Shown here one piece after another: positions 1 to 10,227 of a stretch of 64,000 bases of DNA. Below the pieces are notes generated by a model, which saw nothing but the letters and a program-made list of their open reading frames with translations, did no database searches and was not told where the DNA came from. The DNA is from Bradyrhizobium sp. BTAi1 (GTDB lineage Bacteria; Pseudomonadota; Alphaproteobacteria; Rhizobiales; Xanthobacteraceae), in contig NC_009485.1 in NCBI RefSeq assembly GCF_000015165.1, positions 806,001-870,000 of the forward strand, given 5' to 3'. Each line of letters starts with the position of its first letter. Position 1 is the first letter of the stretch. Both the position numbers and the translations under genes were made by a program.

Positions 1-1
1 C

Positions 2-247
2 CGGGCCGTCACCAATCCCGAGGCGACCCAGATGCTCTACTCGATGTATCCGTCACCGATTCGCCGCTGGATCTCACAGCGCGGCGGCCTGACCCCGCGA
101 ATGATCTTTCTGAAGGGCAAAGAGCTGCAGGCGATGTACAAGCCCTGCTACATGGATGCCCAGGCCTCCTCGCCAACTCCGGCTCAGGTGGCGCCGAACG
201 CCCCGGCGATGTCGCCGGCGGCTGCCAAGGCGTCCGCCGCGCACTAA
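2..247 (+). CDS. C-terminal fragment of an unrecognised protein
   Basis: This is an open frame entering from the left window edge, with 81 residues visible before the TAA stop. The first ~50 visible residues are basic and aromatic (PSPIRRWISQRGG, then KELQAMYKPCY). The last ~30 are Ala/Pro/Ser-rich low complexity, a common secreted or membrane-protein tail. I do not recognise the family and see no catalytic motif. It lies upstream of a small membrane protein and a Sco copper chaperone on the same strand, but the gap of about 150 bases weakens any operon claim. The start lies outside the window. Confidence 0.5.
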   Translation, partial: RAVTNPEATQMLYSMYPSPIRRWISQRGGLTPRMIFLKGKELQAMYKPCYMDAQASSPTPAQVAPNAPAMSPAAAKASAAH

Positions 248-394
248 ACGGACGTCCTCTCCCCCGGCCAAGTCACCGTCCTCGGTCCCGTAGCGCTTGC
301 CTCGCTCGTCGCTGCGGCCTATCTGAGAGGGCGAGAGGCGGGCGGCTGCTTGTGCCATTCTGGGGCAGTGGCCCCGCCGAATGAGCAGGCCATC

Positions 395-589
395 ATGCAG
401 CCTCTTTCAGCGCCGCAAGAATCAGCACCGCAAGGAAGCGTGTCCGCAGCGGCTAGCCGCCGCCTGACGGCGGTGCTGGCTGGCGTTGCGGGGCTCGCTC
501 TCCTGACGGGGGCGGTCGGTCTGTGGGGGAAGTATGGGACGGCTGTGTTCTTCGAGATCATGGCTGCCGGCCTTCGGGCCTGCTTCTGA
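395..589 (+). CDS. Small single-span membrane protein upstream of Sco
   Basis: A 64-residue protein with an Ala/Ser/Pro-rich N-terminus and one hydrophobic helix at about residues 25-45 (VLAGVAGLALLTGAVGLW), followed by a short tail ending RACF. I chose the ATG at 395. The frame extends upstream to 350, but those codons look like leader. The stop lies 21 bases before the Sco start, so the two are probably co-transcribed. I do not recognise a family. A role alongside the copper chaperone is possible but rests only on position. Confidence 0.5.
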   Translation: MQPLSAPQESAPQGSVSAAASRRLTAVLAGVAGLALLTGAVGLWGKYGTAVFFEIMAAGLRACF

Positions 590-610
590 AAGAGAGTGAA
601 GGAACTCGGC

Positions 611-1204
611 ATGCCGCGTAATGTCACGCGCCCGCTCGTCATCGTCGGCGCCTTTGCCGCCAGCCTGGTGGTCGGGCTCTCACTGATGTTCCTGATCATG
701 GGGGGCGGGCGGAATATCGCGGCGCCGGCCGCGATCGGCGGCCCGTTTCAACTGACGGATCAGAGCGGCGCGGTCGTCACCGAGCAGAGCCTGCAGGGAC
801 GGCCAACCCTGATCTTCTTCGGCTTCACCCATTGTCCGGACGTCTGTCCGACCTCGCTGTTCGAGATCTCCGAGGTGCTGCGCGCCATGGGCAAGGACGC
901 CGACAGCGTCAACGCCTATTTCATCTCGGTGGATCCCGAGCGAGACAATCCGGCGACGATGAAGGATTACCTCTCCAGCTTCGATCCGCATCTGAAGGGG
1001 CTGACCGGCGATCCCGAGGTGCTCGCCAAGGTGCTCACCGAATACCGCGTCTATGCCAAGAAGGTTCCGCTCAAGGACGGCGACTACACCATGGACCATA
1101 CGGCCCTGGTGTATCTGATGGATCGCAATGGCCGGTTCGTTGCGCCTTTCAACCTGAAGCGGACCCCGGAGGAAGCGGCAGCCGACCTGAAAAAATACCT
1201 CTGA
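611..1204 (+). CDS. SCO1/SenC/PrrC family copper chaperone
   Basis: A membrane-anchored, periplasm-facing thioredoxin-fold protein that delivers copper or redox equivalents to the CuA centre of cytochrome oxidase. It has 197 residues, with one N-terminal helix (about 9-30) and then the SCO domain. Copper ligands are visible: C75 and C79 in the CPDVCP motif and H163 in MDHTALVY. The SVDPERD segment is typical of the family. I chose the ATG at 611 because an AAGGA sits 7 bases upstream. A GTG at 596 would add five residues. The main cox operon is far away at 49.5-56.5 kb, so this copy acts from a separate locus. Confidence 0.92.
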   Translation: MPRNVTRPLVIVGAFAASLVVGLSLMFLIMGGGRNIAAPAAIGGPFQLTDQSGAVVTEQSLQGRPTLIFFGFTHCPDVCPTSLFEISEVLRAMGKDADSVNAYFISVDPERDNPATMKDYLSSFDPHLKGLTGDPEVLAKVLTEYRVYAKKVPLKDGDYTMDHTALVYLMDRNGRFVAPFNLKRTPEEAAADLKKYL

Positions 1205-1301
1205 GCATTAACGCTTAGGGCGGAGGGTTGTCTTCCAGCCGAATCCAGCCTCGAATTTGCGCTTGGATGGTCTATAAGGCGCGCTGACCTCGGGACCGCA
1301 A

Positions 1302-2210
1302 ATGCCGACCGTCTTGTCACAAGCTGCGAAGTCGATCTGGACCGCCCGCGCCGCCATTGCGGGCCTGCTGCTCTGTCTTGGCGTGGCCGGTGCCGCGTCG
1401 GACGCGCATGCCCAGGCACCGATCAAGCCGCCGGTCGAGGCTGCGCCGCAGGCCGTGCCCGGCTTTTGGGATCCGCGCCGCCGTCCCGAGCGGCCGGATC
1501 TTTCCCGCCTCACCGTGATCCGCTTCCTAACCGAGACCGATTATCCCCCGTTCAACTTCACCGGTCCGGATGGCAATCCGGCCGGCTTCAACGTCGATCT
1601 GGCGCGAGCCATCTGCGACGAGATCAAGGTGACCTGCACCGTCCAGATGCGCCGCTTCGAAACCCTGCTGGACGCGCTCTCCTCCAACCGCGGCGATGCG
1701 ATCATCGCGTCGATGGCGGTGACGCCGCAAATGCGGGCGCGGCTGGATTTCTCCGATCCCTATTACCGGGCGCCGGCGCGCTTCGTGTCCCGGCGCGACG
1801 CCGTCATGACCGAGATCCGCCCGGAATTTCTCGAGGGCAAGAAGATCGGCGCGATCGCCGGCACCGCCCATGAGGCCTATCTCAAGGCGATGTTCACCGA
1901 CGCCGAGATCAAGACCTATCCGAATGATGAGGCGCTGCGGCAGGCGTTGCGGCGGGCCGAGGTCGATCTGATCTTCGGCGACGGCATTTCGCTGGCGTTC
2001 TGGGTCAACGGCACTGATTCCGCCGATTGCTGCGCCTTTTCTGGTGGACCTTTCGTCGAAAGCCGCTATTTCGGCGAGGGCGTCGGGATCGGGGTGCGCA
2101 AGGGCAATGACCTGCTGCGCCAGGCCCTGAACTGGGCGCTGTTCCGGGTCTGGGAAAAAGGCCGCTACACCGATCTGTGGCTGCGCTATTTCTCGATCAG
2201 CCCGTTCTGA
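1302..2210 (+). CDS. Family 3 extracellular solute-binding protein (orphan)
   Basis: A periplasmic substrate-binding protein of the amino-acid/polar-solute ABC type, 302 residues. It has a signal peptide (hydrophobic stretch ~18-35, cleavage near AHAQA) and a proline-rich linker. The bilobal SBP_bac_3 domain starts at VIRFLTETDYPPFNF and includes GFNVDLARAICDEI and the phrase RLDFSDPYY. A Cys-Cys pair near residue 245 (DCCAF) is unusual. No permease or ATPase gene is adjacent, so it either serves a transporter encoded elsewhere or acts as a sensor-type binding protein. The ligand cannot be told from sequence. Confidence 0.85.
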   Translation: MPTVLSQAAKSIWTARAAIAGLLLCLGVAGAASDAHAQAPIKPPVEAAPQAVPGFWDPRRRPERPDLSRLTVIRFLTETDYPPFNFTGPDGNPAGFNVDLARAICDEIKVTCTVQMRRFETLLDALSSNRGDAIIASMAVTPQMRARLDFSDPYYRAPARFVSRRDAVMTEIRPEFLEGKKIGAIAGTAHEAYLKAMFTDAEIKTYPNDEALRQALRRAEVDLIFGDGISLAFWVNGTDSADCCAFSGGPFVESRYFGEGVGIGVRKGNDLLRQALNWALFRVWEKGRYTDLWLRYFSISPF

Positions 2211-2272
2211 TGTTTCCACGCCAGGGTGGGCAAAGGCGTATCGCGCCGGGCCCATCTTCGCTGCGCATCCAC

Positions 2273-2338
2273 CGTCATTGCGGGAGCGGAGCGACGAAGC
2301 CATCCAAGGGTCTGACGAAGACTGGATCGCTTCGCTTC
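2273..2338. repeat. Left half of a dispersed palindromic repeat (family A), interrupted by the IS
   Basis: This segment starts CGTCATTGCGGGAGCGGAGC and continues to the IS edge. Its other arm (CTTCGCTCGCGATGACG) lies beyond the IS at 3607-3623. Intact relatives are at 16300-16385, 38009-38123 and 59320-59409. Just upstream (about 2221-2240) a remnant with GGGTGGGCAAAGGCG resembles the family F repeat at 38137. Confidence 0.8.
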
Positions 2339-3606
2339 TGTTCAGCCCGGGGACATGGCTGACAGGTGTTCGGAGACATGGTTGACACCTCAAAATCGGC
2401 TCGATTCGTCAAGCAAAGGGGCGAGCGATGCCGTGGCGAGAGGTGTCTGTCATGGACCAGCGACGAGAGTTTGTGATGCTTGCCAAGCAGGAGGGCGTGA
2501 ACCGGCGGAAGCTGTGCCGTCAGTTCGGCATCAGCGCCGAGACCGGCTACAAGTGGATCCAGCGGTATGACGCCGGCGATACGACGCTGGCGGACCGGTC
2601 GCGGCGGCCGCATCGGAGCCCGGAGCGCACGGCGGCTGCGACTGAGCAGCAGATCGTCGCGTTGCGCGACGCTCACCCGACCTGGGGCGCGCGCAAGCTC
2701 GCACGTCGTCTCGCGCGCGACGGGCAAACTGTCCCGGCGATATCCACCGTGCACACCATCCTGCGCCGCTACGATCGCGTGAGCGAGCCTGCAGGCACGC
2801 CGGGGCAGCCGTACAGGCGCTTCGAGAAGGATGCGCCCAATCAGCTGTGGCAGATGGACTTCAAGGGGCACAGTGCGCTGGAGAACGGCGTGTCCTGTCA
2901 CCCGCTGACTGCGCTGGACGACCACTCGCGCTTCTCCGTGTGCCTGGCGGCGTGTGACAACGAGCGCGGCTCTACGGTCAAAGGACATCTGGAGACGACG
3001 TTCCGCCGCTATGGACTGCCGGATGCGATGTTCGTCGATAATGGTGGTCCCTGGGGCTTTACTCTCGAAGACCCCTGGACCGCGCTGACGGTCTGGCTTC
3101 TGAAGCTCGGCATTCGAACGATCCACAGCCGGCCGTATCATCCTCAGGGCCGCGGCAAGAACGAACGCTTCCACCGCAGCCTGAAGGCCGAAGTCTTTGC
3201 CTTCAAGCGCTACAGGGACCTTGACGACGTCCAGCGGGCGCTCGACGAATGGCGGGCCGTCTACAATCTCGACCGGCCCCACGAGGCTCTCGACTTCGAT
3301 GTGCCGGCGAGCCGCTACCGGCCGAGCCCGCGAACGATGCCGGATCGCCTTCCGACGGTGGAATACGACGAGGGTGAGATCGTCCGTTCGGTGTCGAGCA
3401 CCAAGGCCTATGTCAGTTTCGAGGGACGGCTCTGGAAAGTCCCGCAAGCCTTTCGCAGCGAGCGGCTCGCTATTCGCCCGCTCAGTCAGGACGGAAAATT
3501 CGGAATTTTCTTTGCCGCGCATCAGATCGCAGCGATCGATTTGCGCGACCCCAAAAGTGTCAACTATGTCCCCGAACAGGTGTAAGCTATGTCCCCGGGC
3601 TGAACA
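2339..3606 (+). mobile_element. IS481-family insertion sequence, 1268 bp
   Basis: The ends are imperfect inverted repeats of about 50 bp. The left end begins TGTTCAGCCCGGGGACAT and the complement of the right end begins with the same 18 bases. Within each end the motif TGTTC(N)GGACAT(N)TGACA occurs twice in tandem, consistent with two transposase binding sites per end. The bases CTTC precede the left end (2335-2338) and follow the right end (3607-3610), a 4-bp target duplication. A single transposase gene fills the element. It sits inside a dispersed intergenic repeat, so no gene was broken. Confidence 0.9.
2428..3585 (+). CDS. IS481-family DDE transposase
   Basis: A 385-residue transposase that cuts and joins the element ends. 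The N-terminus (about 10-60) is a helix-turn-helix (KLCRQFGISAETGYKW), followed by a second HTH-like region (HPTWGARKLARRL). The integrase core has the catalytic triad D144 (QMDFKGH), D204 (FVDNGG) and E246 (GKNERFHRS). The frame is intact with no stop or shift, so the element may be active. The start at 2428 gives the MPWREVSVMDQ N-terminus usual for this group. Confidence 0.93.
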   Translation: MPWREVSVMDQRREFVMLAKQEGVNRRKLCRQFGISAETGYKWIQRYDAGDTTLADRSRRPHRSPERTAAATEQQIVALRDAHPTWGARKLARRLARDGQTVPAISTVHTILRRYDRVSEPAGTPGQPYRRFEKDAPNQLWQMDFKGHSALENGVSCHPLTALDDHSRFSVCLAACDNERGSTVKGHLETTFRRYGLPDAMFVDNGGPWGFTLEDPWTALTVWLLKLGIRTIHSRPYHPQGRGKNERFHRSLKAEVFAFKRYRDLDDVQRALDEWRAVYNLDRPHEALDFDVPASRYRPSPRTMPDRLPTVEYDEGEIVRSVSSTKAYVSFEGRLWKVPQAFRSERLAIRPLSQDGKFGIFFAAHQIAAIDLRDPKSVNYVPEQV

Positions 3607-5313
<1,707 letters not shown>

Positions 5314-5344
5314 TGGCCATGCTGCTGGCCTCAAAAAAGGTGTC

Positions 5345-5365
5345 GTCCCGGCCTTGAGCCGGGAC
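5345..5365. terminator. Hairpin between convergent lysK and carbonic anhydrase
   Basis: GTCCCGGC, a five-base loop (CTTGA), then GCCGGGAC form a perfect 8-bp stem between two convergent genes. There is no T-run, so it could be a factor-assisted bidirectional terminator or a fragment of the dispersed GTCGTCCC-type repeat. Confidence 0.5.
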
Positions 5366-5412
5366 GAGAGCGTAATGTTTGGCGGTGCCCTTTGCCCCGC
5401 ACGGGCGGTCGA

Positions 5413-6174
5413 CTACACCCCCTGCAGCACAAAGCGGCGGTCGAGCTTCTGCACCGGACGCGCGTTCATCGGATAGAGCTTGGCGAATTTCGCCACGTCG
5501 GCTTCCGCCACCTGGATCGGATCGGCCAGCAGCAGCCACTCGACCACTTCCGAGCAGGGCGGCGTCGTCAGCGAGCCGGCATAGCGATAATACGAGCGGC
5601 GGTTGGGCAGCATCTGGTTCGGATTGATGCGCGCATCGGCCTTGACCGCGGGGCCTTCCTTGTCGGGCATCGTCGCCACGATCTGCGCAAAGGCAGGATT
5701 GGGACGGCCCGTCGTCATGAGCACGCCGACCACGGCGAGCCCGCCCGAGGCGGCGCGGTGCACGAAATGCGCCTCCATCGGATAATTCTTGCCGCCGATC
5801 TGGTGCTCGCTCGGCCGATGGAAATGCACCTGCAGCAGCTTGTAGGTGGTGCCGTCGAGCTTCAGGGTGCCGCTGCCGTCGGCGAAGTTGAGCTGGATGG
5901 TGTGGCCGTTATTGACGATGGTGTCGGCGGTCTTCGCCCAGCTCAGCTTGAAGTCGGGCAAGCGGGCCTGGGTCGCGTGCTCGATGTCGATGGGAGATTG
6001 CTGGCTGCCGATGCTGCAGACCTTGTTGGCCGCATCGAGATCGCCCCATTTTGCGGGGCCAGTCGCCCCCTCGTAGCTCCAATGCGGCGCGCCCTCGGCG
6101 GCAAAGCCCGGCTGGGCGCAGACAGGACAGAGAGCGAGCCCGGCGAGGGCCTTCAAGGCGTTGCGGCGGTTCAT
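5413..6174 (-). CDS. Alpha-class carbonic anhydrase, exported
   Basis: A periplasmic zinc enzyme interconverting CO2 and bicarbonate, 253 residues. The N-terminus MNRRNALKALAGLALC has a twin-arginine-like motif and a hydrophobic core with cleavage near GFAAEG, so Tat or Sec export is likely. Zinc ligands are visible as H117 and H119 (VHFHRPSEH) and H136 (MEAHFVH). QSPIDI and TTPPCSE are family hallmarks. I chose the ATG at 6174 because GGAG lies 7-10 bases upstream and the signal peptide starts there; the frame could run to 6210. It is a single-gene unit convergent with lysK. Confidence 0.93.
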   Translation of the reverse strand: MNRRNALKALAGLALCPVCAQPGFAAEGAPHWSYEGATGPAKWGDLDAANKVCSIGSQQSPIDIEHATQARLPDFKLSWAKTADTIVNNGHTIQLNFADGSGTLKLDGTTYKLLQVHFHRPSEHQIGGKNYPMEAHFVHRAASGGLAVVGVLMTTGRPNPAFAQIVATMPDKEGPAVKADARINPNQMLPNRRSYYRYAGSLTTPPCSEVVEWLLLADPIQVAEADVAKFAKLYPMNARPVQKLDRRFVLQGV

Positions 6175-6461
6175 GGCAATCTCCAAAAACGACGGGTGTG
6201 ATGCATGCAATCGGTGCGGGGCGTCGGCGCAGCGTTGAGCGCGAGCGCGAATCGCAAGCCTCAGAAGAGCCGAATTCGGTTAATCCTTGCTGAGGAACGG
6301 GCCACATCCGGGTGAACCCGTGATGACACGGGGCAGCTTCACCGAGCCGGCGCCGGCCGCCGCGGGACAATCGATGCTTGAGTTCGCCGACACCTGCCGA
6401 TACGGTCGTCCGCATCCCGAAAAACATCAGCAAACTCAAGATCGAGCAGGATCGCGCGAAG

Positions 6462-6806
6462 GTGCCCAAAATCTACAAAATCTGCTCAGCTTCGGCCTGG
6501 CGCGAGGCGGAGCGGTCGGGCGTCTATCGCGGCAGCGCCGACGATCTGCGCGACGGATTCATCCATTTCTCGACCGCGGCCCAGGTACCGGAGACCGCGC
6601 GAAAGCACTTCTTCGGGCAGAACGCGCTGTTCCTGGTCGAGGTCGAGGCCGACGCGCTGGGCGCCGCGCTGCGCTGGGAGCGGTCCCGCAATGACGAGCT
6701 GTTCCCGCATCTGTATGGCGAGCTCGATGTGGGCGCCGTGACTGCGGTTCACCAGATGCACAGCCGGGCCGATGGCGGCCACGACATTCCGGAACTCACG
6801 CCGTGA
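6462..6806 (+). CDS. DUF952 family protein
   Basis: A small cytosolic protein of 114 residues matching DUF952: KIYKICSASAWREAERSG, then DGFIHFSTAAQV and FPHLYGEL with conserved His residues. The fold resembles ADP-ribosyl/glutathionyl-type domains, but no biochemical role is established. I prefer the GTG at 6462, which has AGGA about ten bases upstream and begins right at the domain. A TTG at 6378 would add 28 residues. Its stop overlaps the pyrD start (GTGA), so the two are translationally coupled. Whether it bears on pyrimidine synthesis is unknown. Confidence 0.85.
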   Translation: MPKIYKICSASAWREAERSGVYRGSADDLRDGFIHFSTAAQVPETARKHFFGQNALFLVEVEADALGAALRWERSRNDELFPHLYGELDVGAVTAVHQMHSRADGGHDIPELTP

Positions 6807-7897
6807 TTCGCGCCTTCGATCAGCTCTCGCTGCCGCTGTTGCGCTGGCTCGACGCCGAGGACGCGCACCGGCTCGCCATTCAGGGCCTGAAGCTGCTGCC
6901 GGCGATCAAGCCACGGCCGGACGATGCCAAGCTCGCGGTGCGCGCCTTCGGGCTCAACTTTCCGAACCCGGTCGGCATGGCCGCCGGCTTCGACAAGAAC
7001 GCCGAGGTGCCCGACGCGCTGCTGCGGCTCGGCTTCGGCTTCGTCGAGATCGGCTCGGTCACGCCCCGGCCGCAGAGCGGCAATCCGCGCCCGCGGCTGT
7101 TTCGCCTGGAGCGTGACGAGGCCGTCGTCAACCGCATGGGCTTCAACAATGACGGCGCCGAGATCGTGCTGCGGCGGCTTGCCGGCCGCGCCAATCAGGG
7201 CGGCATCGTGGGTGTCAATGTCGGGGCCAACAAGGATTCGGCCGACCGCGTCGCCGACTACGTCCGGCTGATCGAGACCTTCGCGCCGGTCGCGAGCTAT
7301 TTCACCGTCAATATTTCCTCGCCGAACACGCCGGGCCTGCGCAATCTGCAGCAGGCCGCGCAGCTCAATGAGCTCTTGTCCAAGGTATTGGAGGCGCGCG
7401 ACCGCGTCCGGCGCAAGGCTGGCGACACGCCGGTGCTGCTCAAGATCGCGCCCGATCTCAGCCTGGCCGAACTCGACGACGTCGTCCATGTCGCGCGCTC
7501 GCGCGGCGTCGACGGCATGATCGTCTCGAACACCACGCTGGCGCGGCCGAATAGTTTGCGCGAGCAGTTGCGCGCCAAGGAGCAGGGCGGCCTGTCCGGC
7601 CGGCCGCTGTTCCGGCTGTCGACCCGCATGGTGGCGGAGACCTTCGTCCGCGTCGAAGGCGCCTTCCCGCTGATCGGCGTCGGCGGCATCGACAGCGGCG
7701 GCGCCGCACTGACCAAGATCCGCGCCGGTGCCAGCCTGATCCAGCTCTATTCCTCGCTGGTCTATAAAGGGCTCGGCCTGGTCGAGAGCATCAAGGCCGA
7801 CCTGACCTCGACCTTGCTGCGCACGGGGCGTGACTCGCTCTCGGAGATCGTCGGCGCCGACGCAGCGACCATCACCGCCGAGGACTGGCCGGTTTAG
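6803..7897 (+). CDS. pyrD: Dihydroorotate dehydrogenase (quinone), class 2
   Basis: A membrane-associated FMN enzyme oxidising dihydroorotate to orotate with quinone as acceptor, the fourth step of UMP synthesis. It has 364 residues. The N-terminal helix (LSLPLLRWLDAEDAHRLAI) is the membrane/quinone site of class 2. FMN-barrel motifs include NPVGMAAGFDKN, GFVEIGSVTPRPQ.GNP, NISSPNTPGLR (containing the class 2 catalytic serine) and IGVGGIDSG near the phosphate site. The GTG start at 6803 overlaps the DUF952 stop. It is convergent with the MATE exporter, with a family C repeat between them. Confidence 0.96.
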   Translation: MIRAFDQLSLPLLRWLDAEDAHRLAIQGLKLLPAIKPRPDDAKLAVRAFGLNFPNPVGMAAGFDKNAEVPDALLRLGFGFVEIGSVTPRPQSGNPRPRLFRLERDEAVVNRMGFNNDGAEIVLRRLAGRANQGGIVGVNVGANKDSADRVADYVRLIETFAPVASYFTVNISSPNTPGLRNLQQAAQLNELLSKVLEARDRVRRKAGDTPVLLKIAPDLSLAELDDVVHVARSRGVDGMIVSNTTLARPNSLREQLRAKEQGGLSGRPLFRLSTRMVAETFVRVEGAFPLIGVGGIDSGGAALTKIRAGASLIQLYSSLVYKGLGLVESIKADLTSTLLRTGRDSLSEIVGADAATITAEDWPV

Positions 7898-7928
7898 GTG
7901 TGGCCGAGCGGTCGCGGCATTGTCCGCT

Positions 7929-8024
7929 GTCATCCCCGCGCAGCCGGGGATCCAGCACGCCGCGGCGGCCGTTATTGAACCGAGACGGCACGGCGTACTG
8001 GATCGTCCGCCTGCGGACGATGAC
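7929..8024. repeat. Dispersed palindromic repeat, family C
   Basis: An element of about 96 bp between convergent pyrD and the MATE gene. It starts GTCATCCCCGCGCAGCCGGG and ends GGACGATGAC. A second copy with the same internal landmarks (CCGCGGCG, GGCACGGCGTAC, GGATCG) lies at 59477-59576. It may also serve as a transcriptional stop. Confidence 0.8.
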
Positions 8025-8027
8025 AGT

Positions 8028-9377
8028 TTACGATGCTGGGCCAGCCGGGCCTTTGCCGAACGACGCCTTCAGCAGCGCTGGATAGCGCGCGGCCTGGAAG
8101 CCGCCGCGGGCGGCGTAGAAGCCGAGCATCGCGATCCACAGCCCCGTATTGCCGAAGCCGCGCAGCGCAAACCAGATCGCGAGGAACACGGCCAGCGCCG
8201 CCACCATGAGGTTGCGCATGTCGCGGGCCCAGGTGGCGCCGATATAGACGCCGTCGAACGCGAAGGCGAACACCGACAGCAGCGGCGAGGCCACCACATA
8301 GGGCAGATAGTCGCGCGCGGCGCTGCGCACGGCTGGACTCGCCGTCATCACGTCGATCAGCGCCGGTCCGAACAGCGCCAGCACCACGGCGACAACGAGC
8401 GCGAAGCCGAAGCCCCAGGCGAGCACCAGGCGGGTGGCGCCGGCAAACGCGTCTCTGTTGCGCGCGCCATAGGCATAGCCACAGAGCTGCTCGGCGGCGT
8501 TGGCGAGCCCGTCGAGGAAGAAGGCCGCGACCAGCAGGAAATTGTTCAGCACTGCGTTGGCCGCGAGCGTCGTGTCGCCGGCGCGCGCGCCCTGCGAGGT
8601 AAAGAACAGGAATGCCACGATCATCGCCGCGGTGCGGATCATGATGTCGCGGTTGACTGCCATCATGTGCATCAGCTTGGCGCGGTCGAACAGCGCGCGC
8701 CGCGACAGCGCAGCCGCGGGCCTGACCAGCCGATGCGCCAGCAGCAGGCCGATCGCGACCCCGAAGGTCTCCGCGATCACGGCGGCGATCGCCGCACCGG
8801 CAATGCCGGTCTCCATCACCTGCACCAGCAGGATGGTCGCCGCCATGTTGATCAGATTGATCGCGACCTGCACCGCGAGCGCGAGCCGGGCCCGCGCCAG
8901 GCCGACCAGCCAGCCGAGCAGGACATAGTTGGCGAGCGCCAGCGGCGCCGACCAGATCCGGATCATGAAATAGGTCCGGGCAGCGCCGCGCACGGCCTCG
9001 CTGCCGCCCATCAGCTCGAACAGCACCGCCGCGAGCGGCACCTGCACCGCGATCAGCCCGAGCCCGACCAGCCCCGCCAGCGCCAGGCCGCGGATCAGGA
9101 CCATCAGCATCTCGTCGCGTTCGCCGGCGCCGAGCGATTGCGCGGTAAAGGCGAGCGTGCTCGCGCGCAGGAATGCGAACAGCCAGAACAGGCAGTCGAA
9201 GATCACCGAGGCCATGGCCACGCCGCCGAGCATCGCGGGCGCGCCGAGCCGGCCGATCGCGGTGGTCGCGACAATGCCGATCAAGGGCGTGGTCAGGTTC
9301 GCGATCATCGCAGGCCCTGCGATGTCGAACACCTGCCGGCTGGTGATGGCCGGCCTCTTGAATCCCGGTGAATGCAA
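8028..9377 (-). CDS. MATE family multidrug/toxin efflux transporter
   Basis: An inner-membrane antiporter of 449 residues with about 12 predicted hydrophobic helices, exporting cationic drugs or metabolites with Na+ or H+. The first helix region ITSRQVFDIAGPAMIANLTTPLIGIVATTA and the later GAxxxxx loops are typical of the DinF-like MATE branch. The start at 9377 is a TTG; no better in-frame ATG precedes the first helix, so the N-terminus is uncertain by a few residues. It is a stand-alone gene, and its substrate cannot be inferred. A family C repeat follows its stop. Confidence 0.88.
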   Translation of the reverse strand: MHSPGFKRPAITSRQVFDIAGPAMIANLTTPLIGIVATTAIGRLGAPAMLGGVAMASVIFDCLFWLFAFLRASTLAFTAQSLGAGERDEMLMVLIRGLALAGLVGLGLIAVQVPLAAVLFELMGGSEAVRGAARTYFMIRIWSAPLALANYVLLGWLVGLARARLALAVQVAINLINMAATILLVQVMETGIAGAAIAAVIAETFGVAIGLLLAHRLVRPAAALSRRALFDRAKLMHMMAVNRDIMIRTAAMIVAFLFFTSQGARAGDTTLAANAVLNNFLLVAAFFLDGLANAAEQLCGYAYGARNRDAFAGATRLVLAWGFGFALVVAVVLALFGPALIDVMTASPAVRSAARDYLPYVVASPLLSVFAFAFDGVYIGATWARDMRNLMVAALAVFLAIWFALRGFGNTGLWIAMLGFYAARGGFQAARYPALLKASFGKGPAGPAS

Positions 9378-9479
9378 CGGACTGCTCGCTCGCTTGGCCG
9401 GCCCGCAATGCGTCGCGCTGGTGCGGCGGATCTCAGCCTCGGTCAGGACCCGAGCTTAGCCGGCCTTCCCGGTATGAGG

Positions 9480-10214
9480 CTATAGATCAATCGTCATACC
9501 GTCATGCGCCGCCGCATGCGGCAGGGTCTCCAGCCGGGAGAGCATGTCCGGGCCCAGATGGGTGAGCACGAGCCGCTTCGGCCTGATCGCGTCGAGATGC
9601 GCCGCGAGCGCAGCCAGGCTGAGATGGTTCTTGACCGGCCTGTCGAACGTATAGGCTTCGGCGATGAACAGGTCGGCATCGCGGCCCAGCGGGATCAGGC
9701 TGTCGGTCCATTCCGTATCGGCCGTATAGGCGATCACGCGTCCCTCGGCCGCGATGCGATAGCCGAGAAACGGCCCGCCCGAACCGCCATGCACGACCGC
9801 GAACGGCGTCACGCCGATGTCGCCGAAGCGCGTCGTGCACTCCGGCGCGAGCTCGATCACCGCCAGCTCGAATGTCCGTGGCGTCGACGAGGAATGCTCG
9901 AACAGCGCCTCCATCACCTGCGTCAGCCGCGTCGCGATGCCGGCGGGGCCCGCGATCACCAGCGGCTGCGTCCGCTTCGAGAACTGCGCGTCGAGCAGCA
10001 GGAACGGAAGCCCGGCGAAATGGTCGCCATGGAAGTGCGTGATCAGGATCAGCGAGACATCGTTGCAGGCGATGCCGAGCCGCTTCAGCGCCGGCGGCGA
10101 CGAGGCGCCGCAATCGATCAGCAGATTGGTGCTGATGCCCGTCAGGTGGAAGCAGGTGTTGGACCTGCCACCCGATCCGAACGCGTCACCACAGCCGACA
10201 AAGCGGAGCTGCAT
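9480..10214 (-). CDS. RNase Z/ElaC-like metallo-beta-lactamase fold hydrolase
   Basis: A cytosolic metallo-hydrolase of 244 residues. MQLRFVGCGDAFGSGGR begins the fold directly. The metal-binding motif HFHGDH is at 60-65, with later ligands in HGG, YTADTEW and the C-terminal LTHLGPDM. This layout resembles the RNase Z/arylsulfatase-like subgroup, but it lacks the long exosite region of true tRNA 3'-processing RNase Z. A phosphodiesterase or other ester hydrolase is as likely. It lies 13 bases downstream of the small membrane protein gene, so they form a probable two-gene operon. Confidence 0.85.
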   Translation of the reverse strand: MQLRFVGCGDAFGSGGRSNTCFHLTGISTNLLIDCGASSPPALKRLGIACNDVSLILITHFHGDHFAGLPFLLLDAQFSKRTQPLVIAGPAGIATRLTQVMEALFEHSSSTPRTFELAVIELAPECTTRFGDIGVTPFAVVHGGSGGPFLGYRIAAEGRVIAYTADTEWTDSLIPLGRDADLFIAEAYTFDRPVKNHLSLAALAAHLDAIRPKRLVLTHLGPDMLSRLETLPHAAAHDGMTIDL

Positions 10215-10227
10215 CGGCTGCGTCTTG

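Noticed and set aside
2275..3522. 415-codon frame antisense to the transposase
   Set aside because: Mirror frame; the transposase DDE triad on the plus strand decides.
2339..3606. Prophage or genomic island around the IS
   Set aside because: There is no integrase, phage structural gene or tRNA nearby, and flanking genes are ordinary housekeeping genes.
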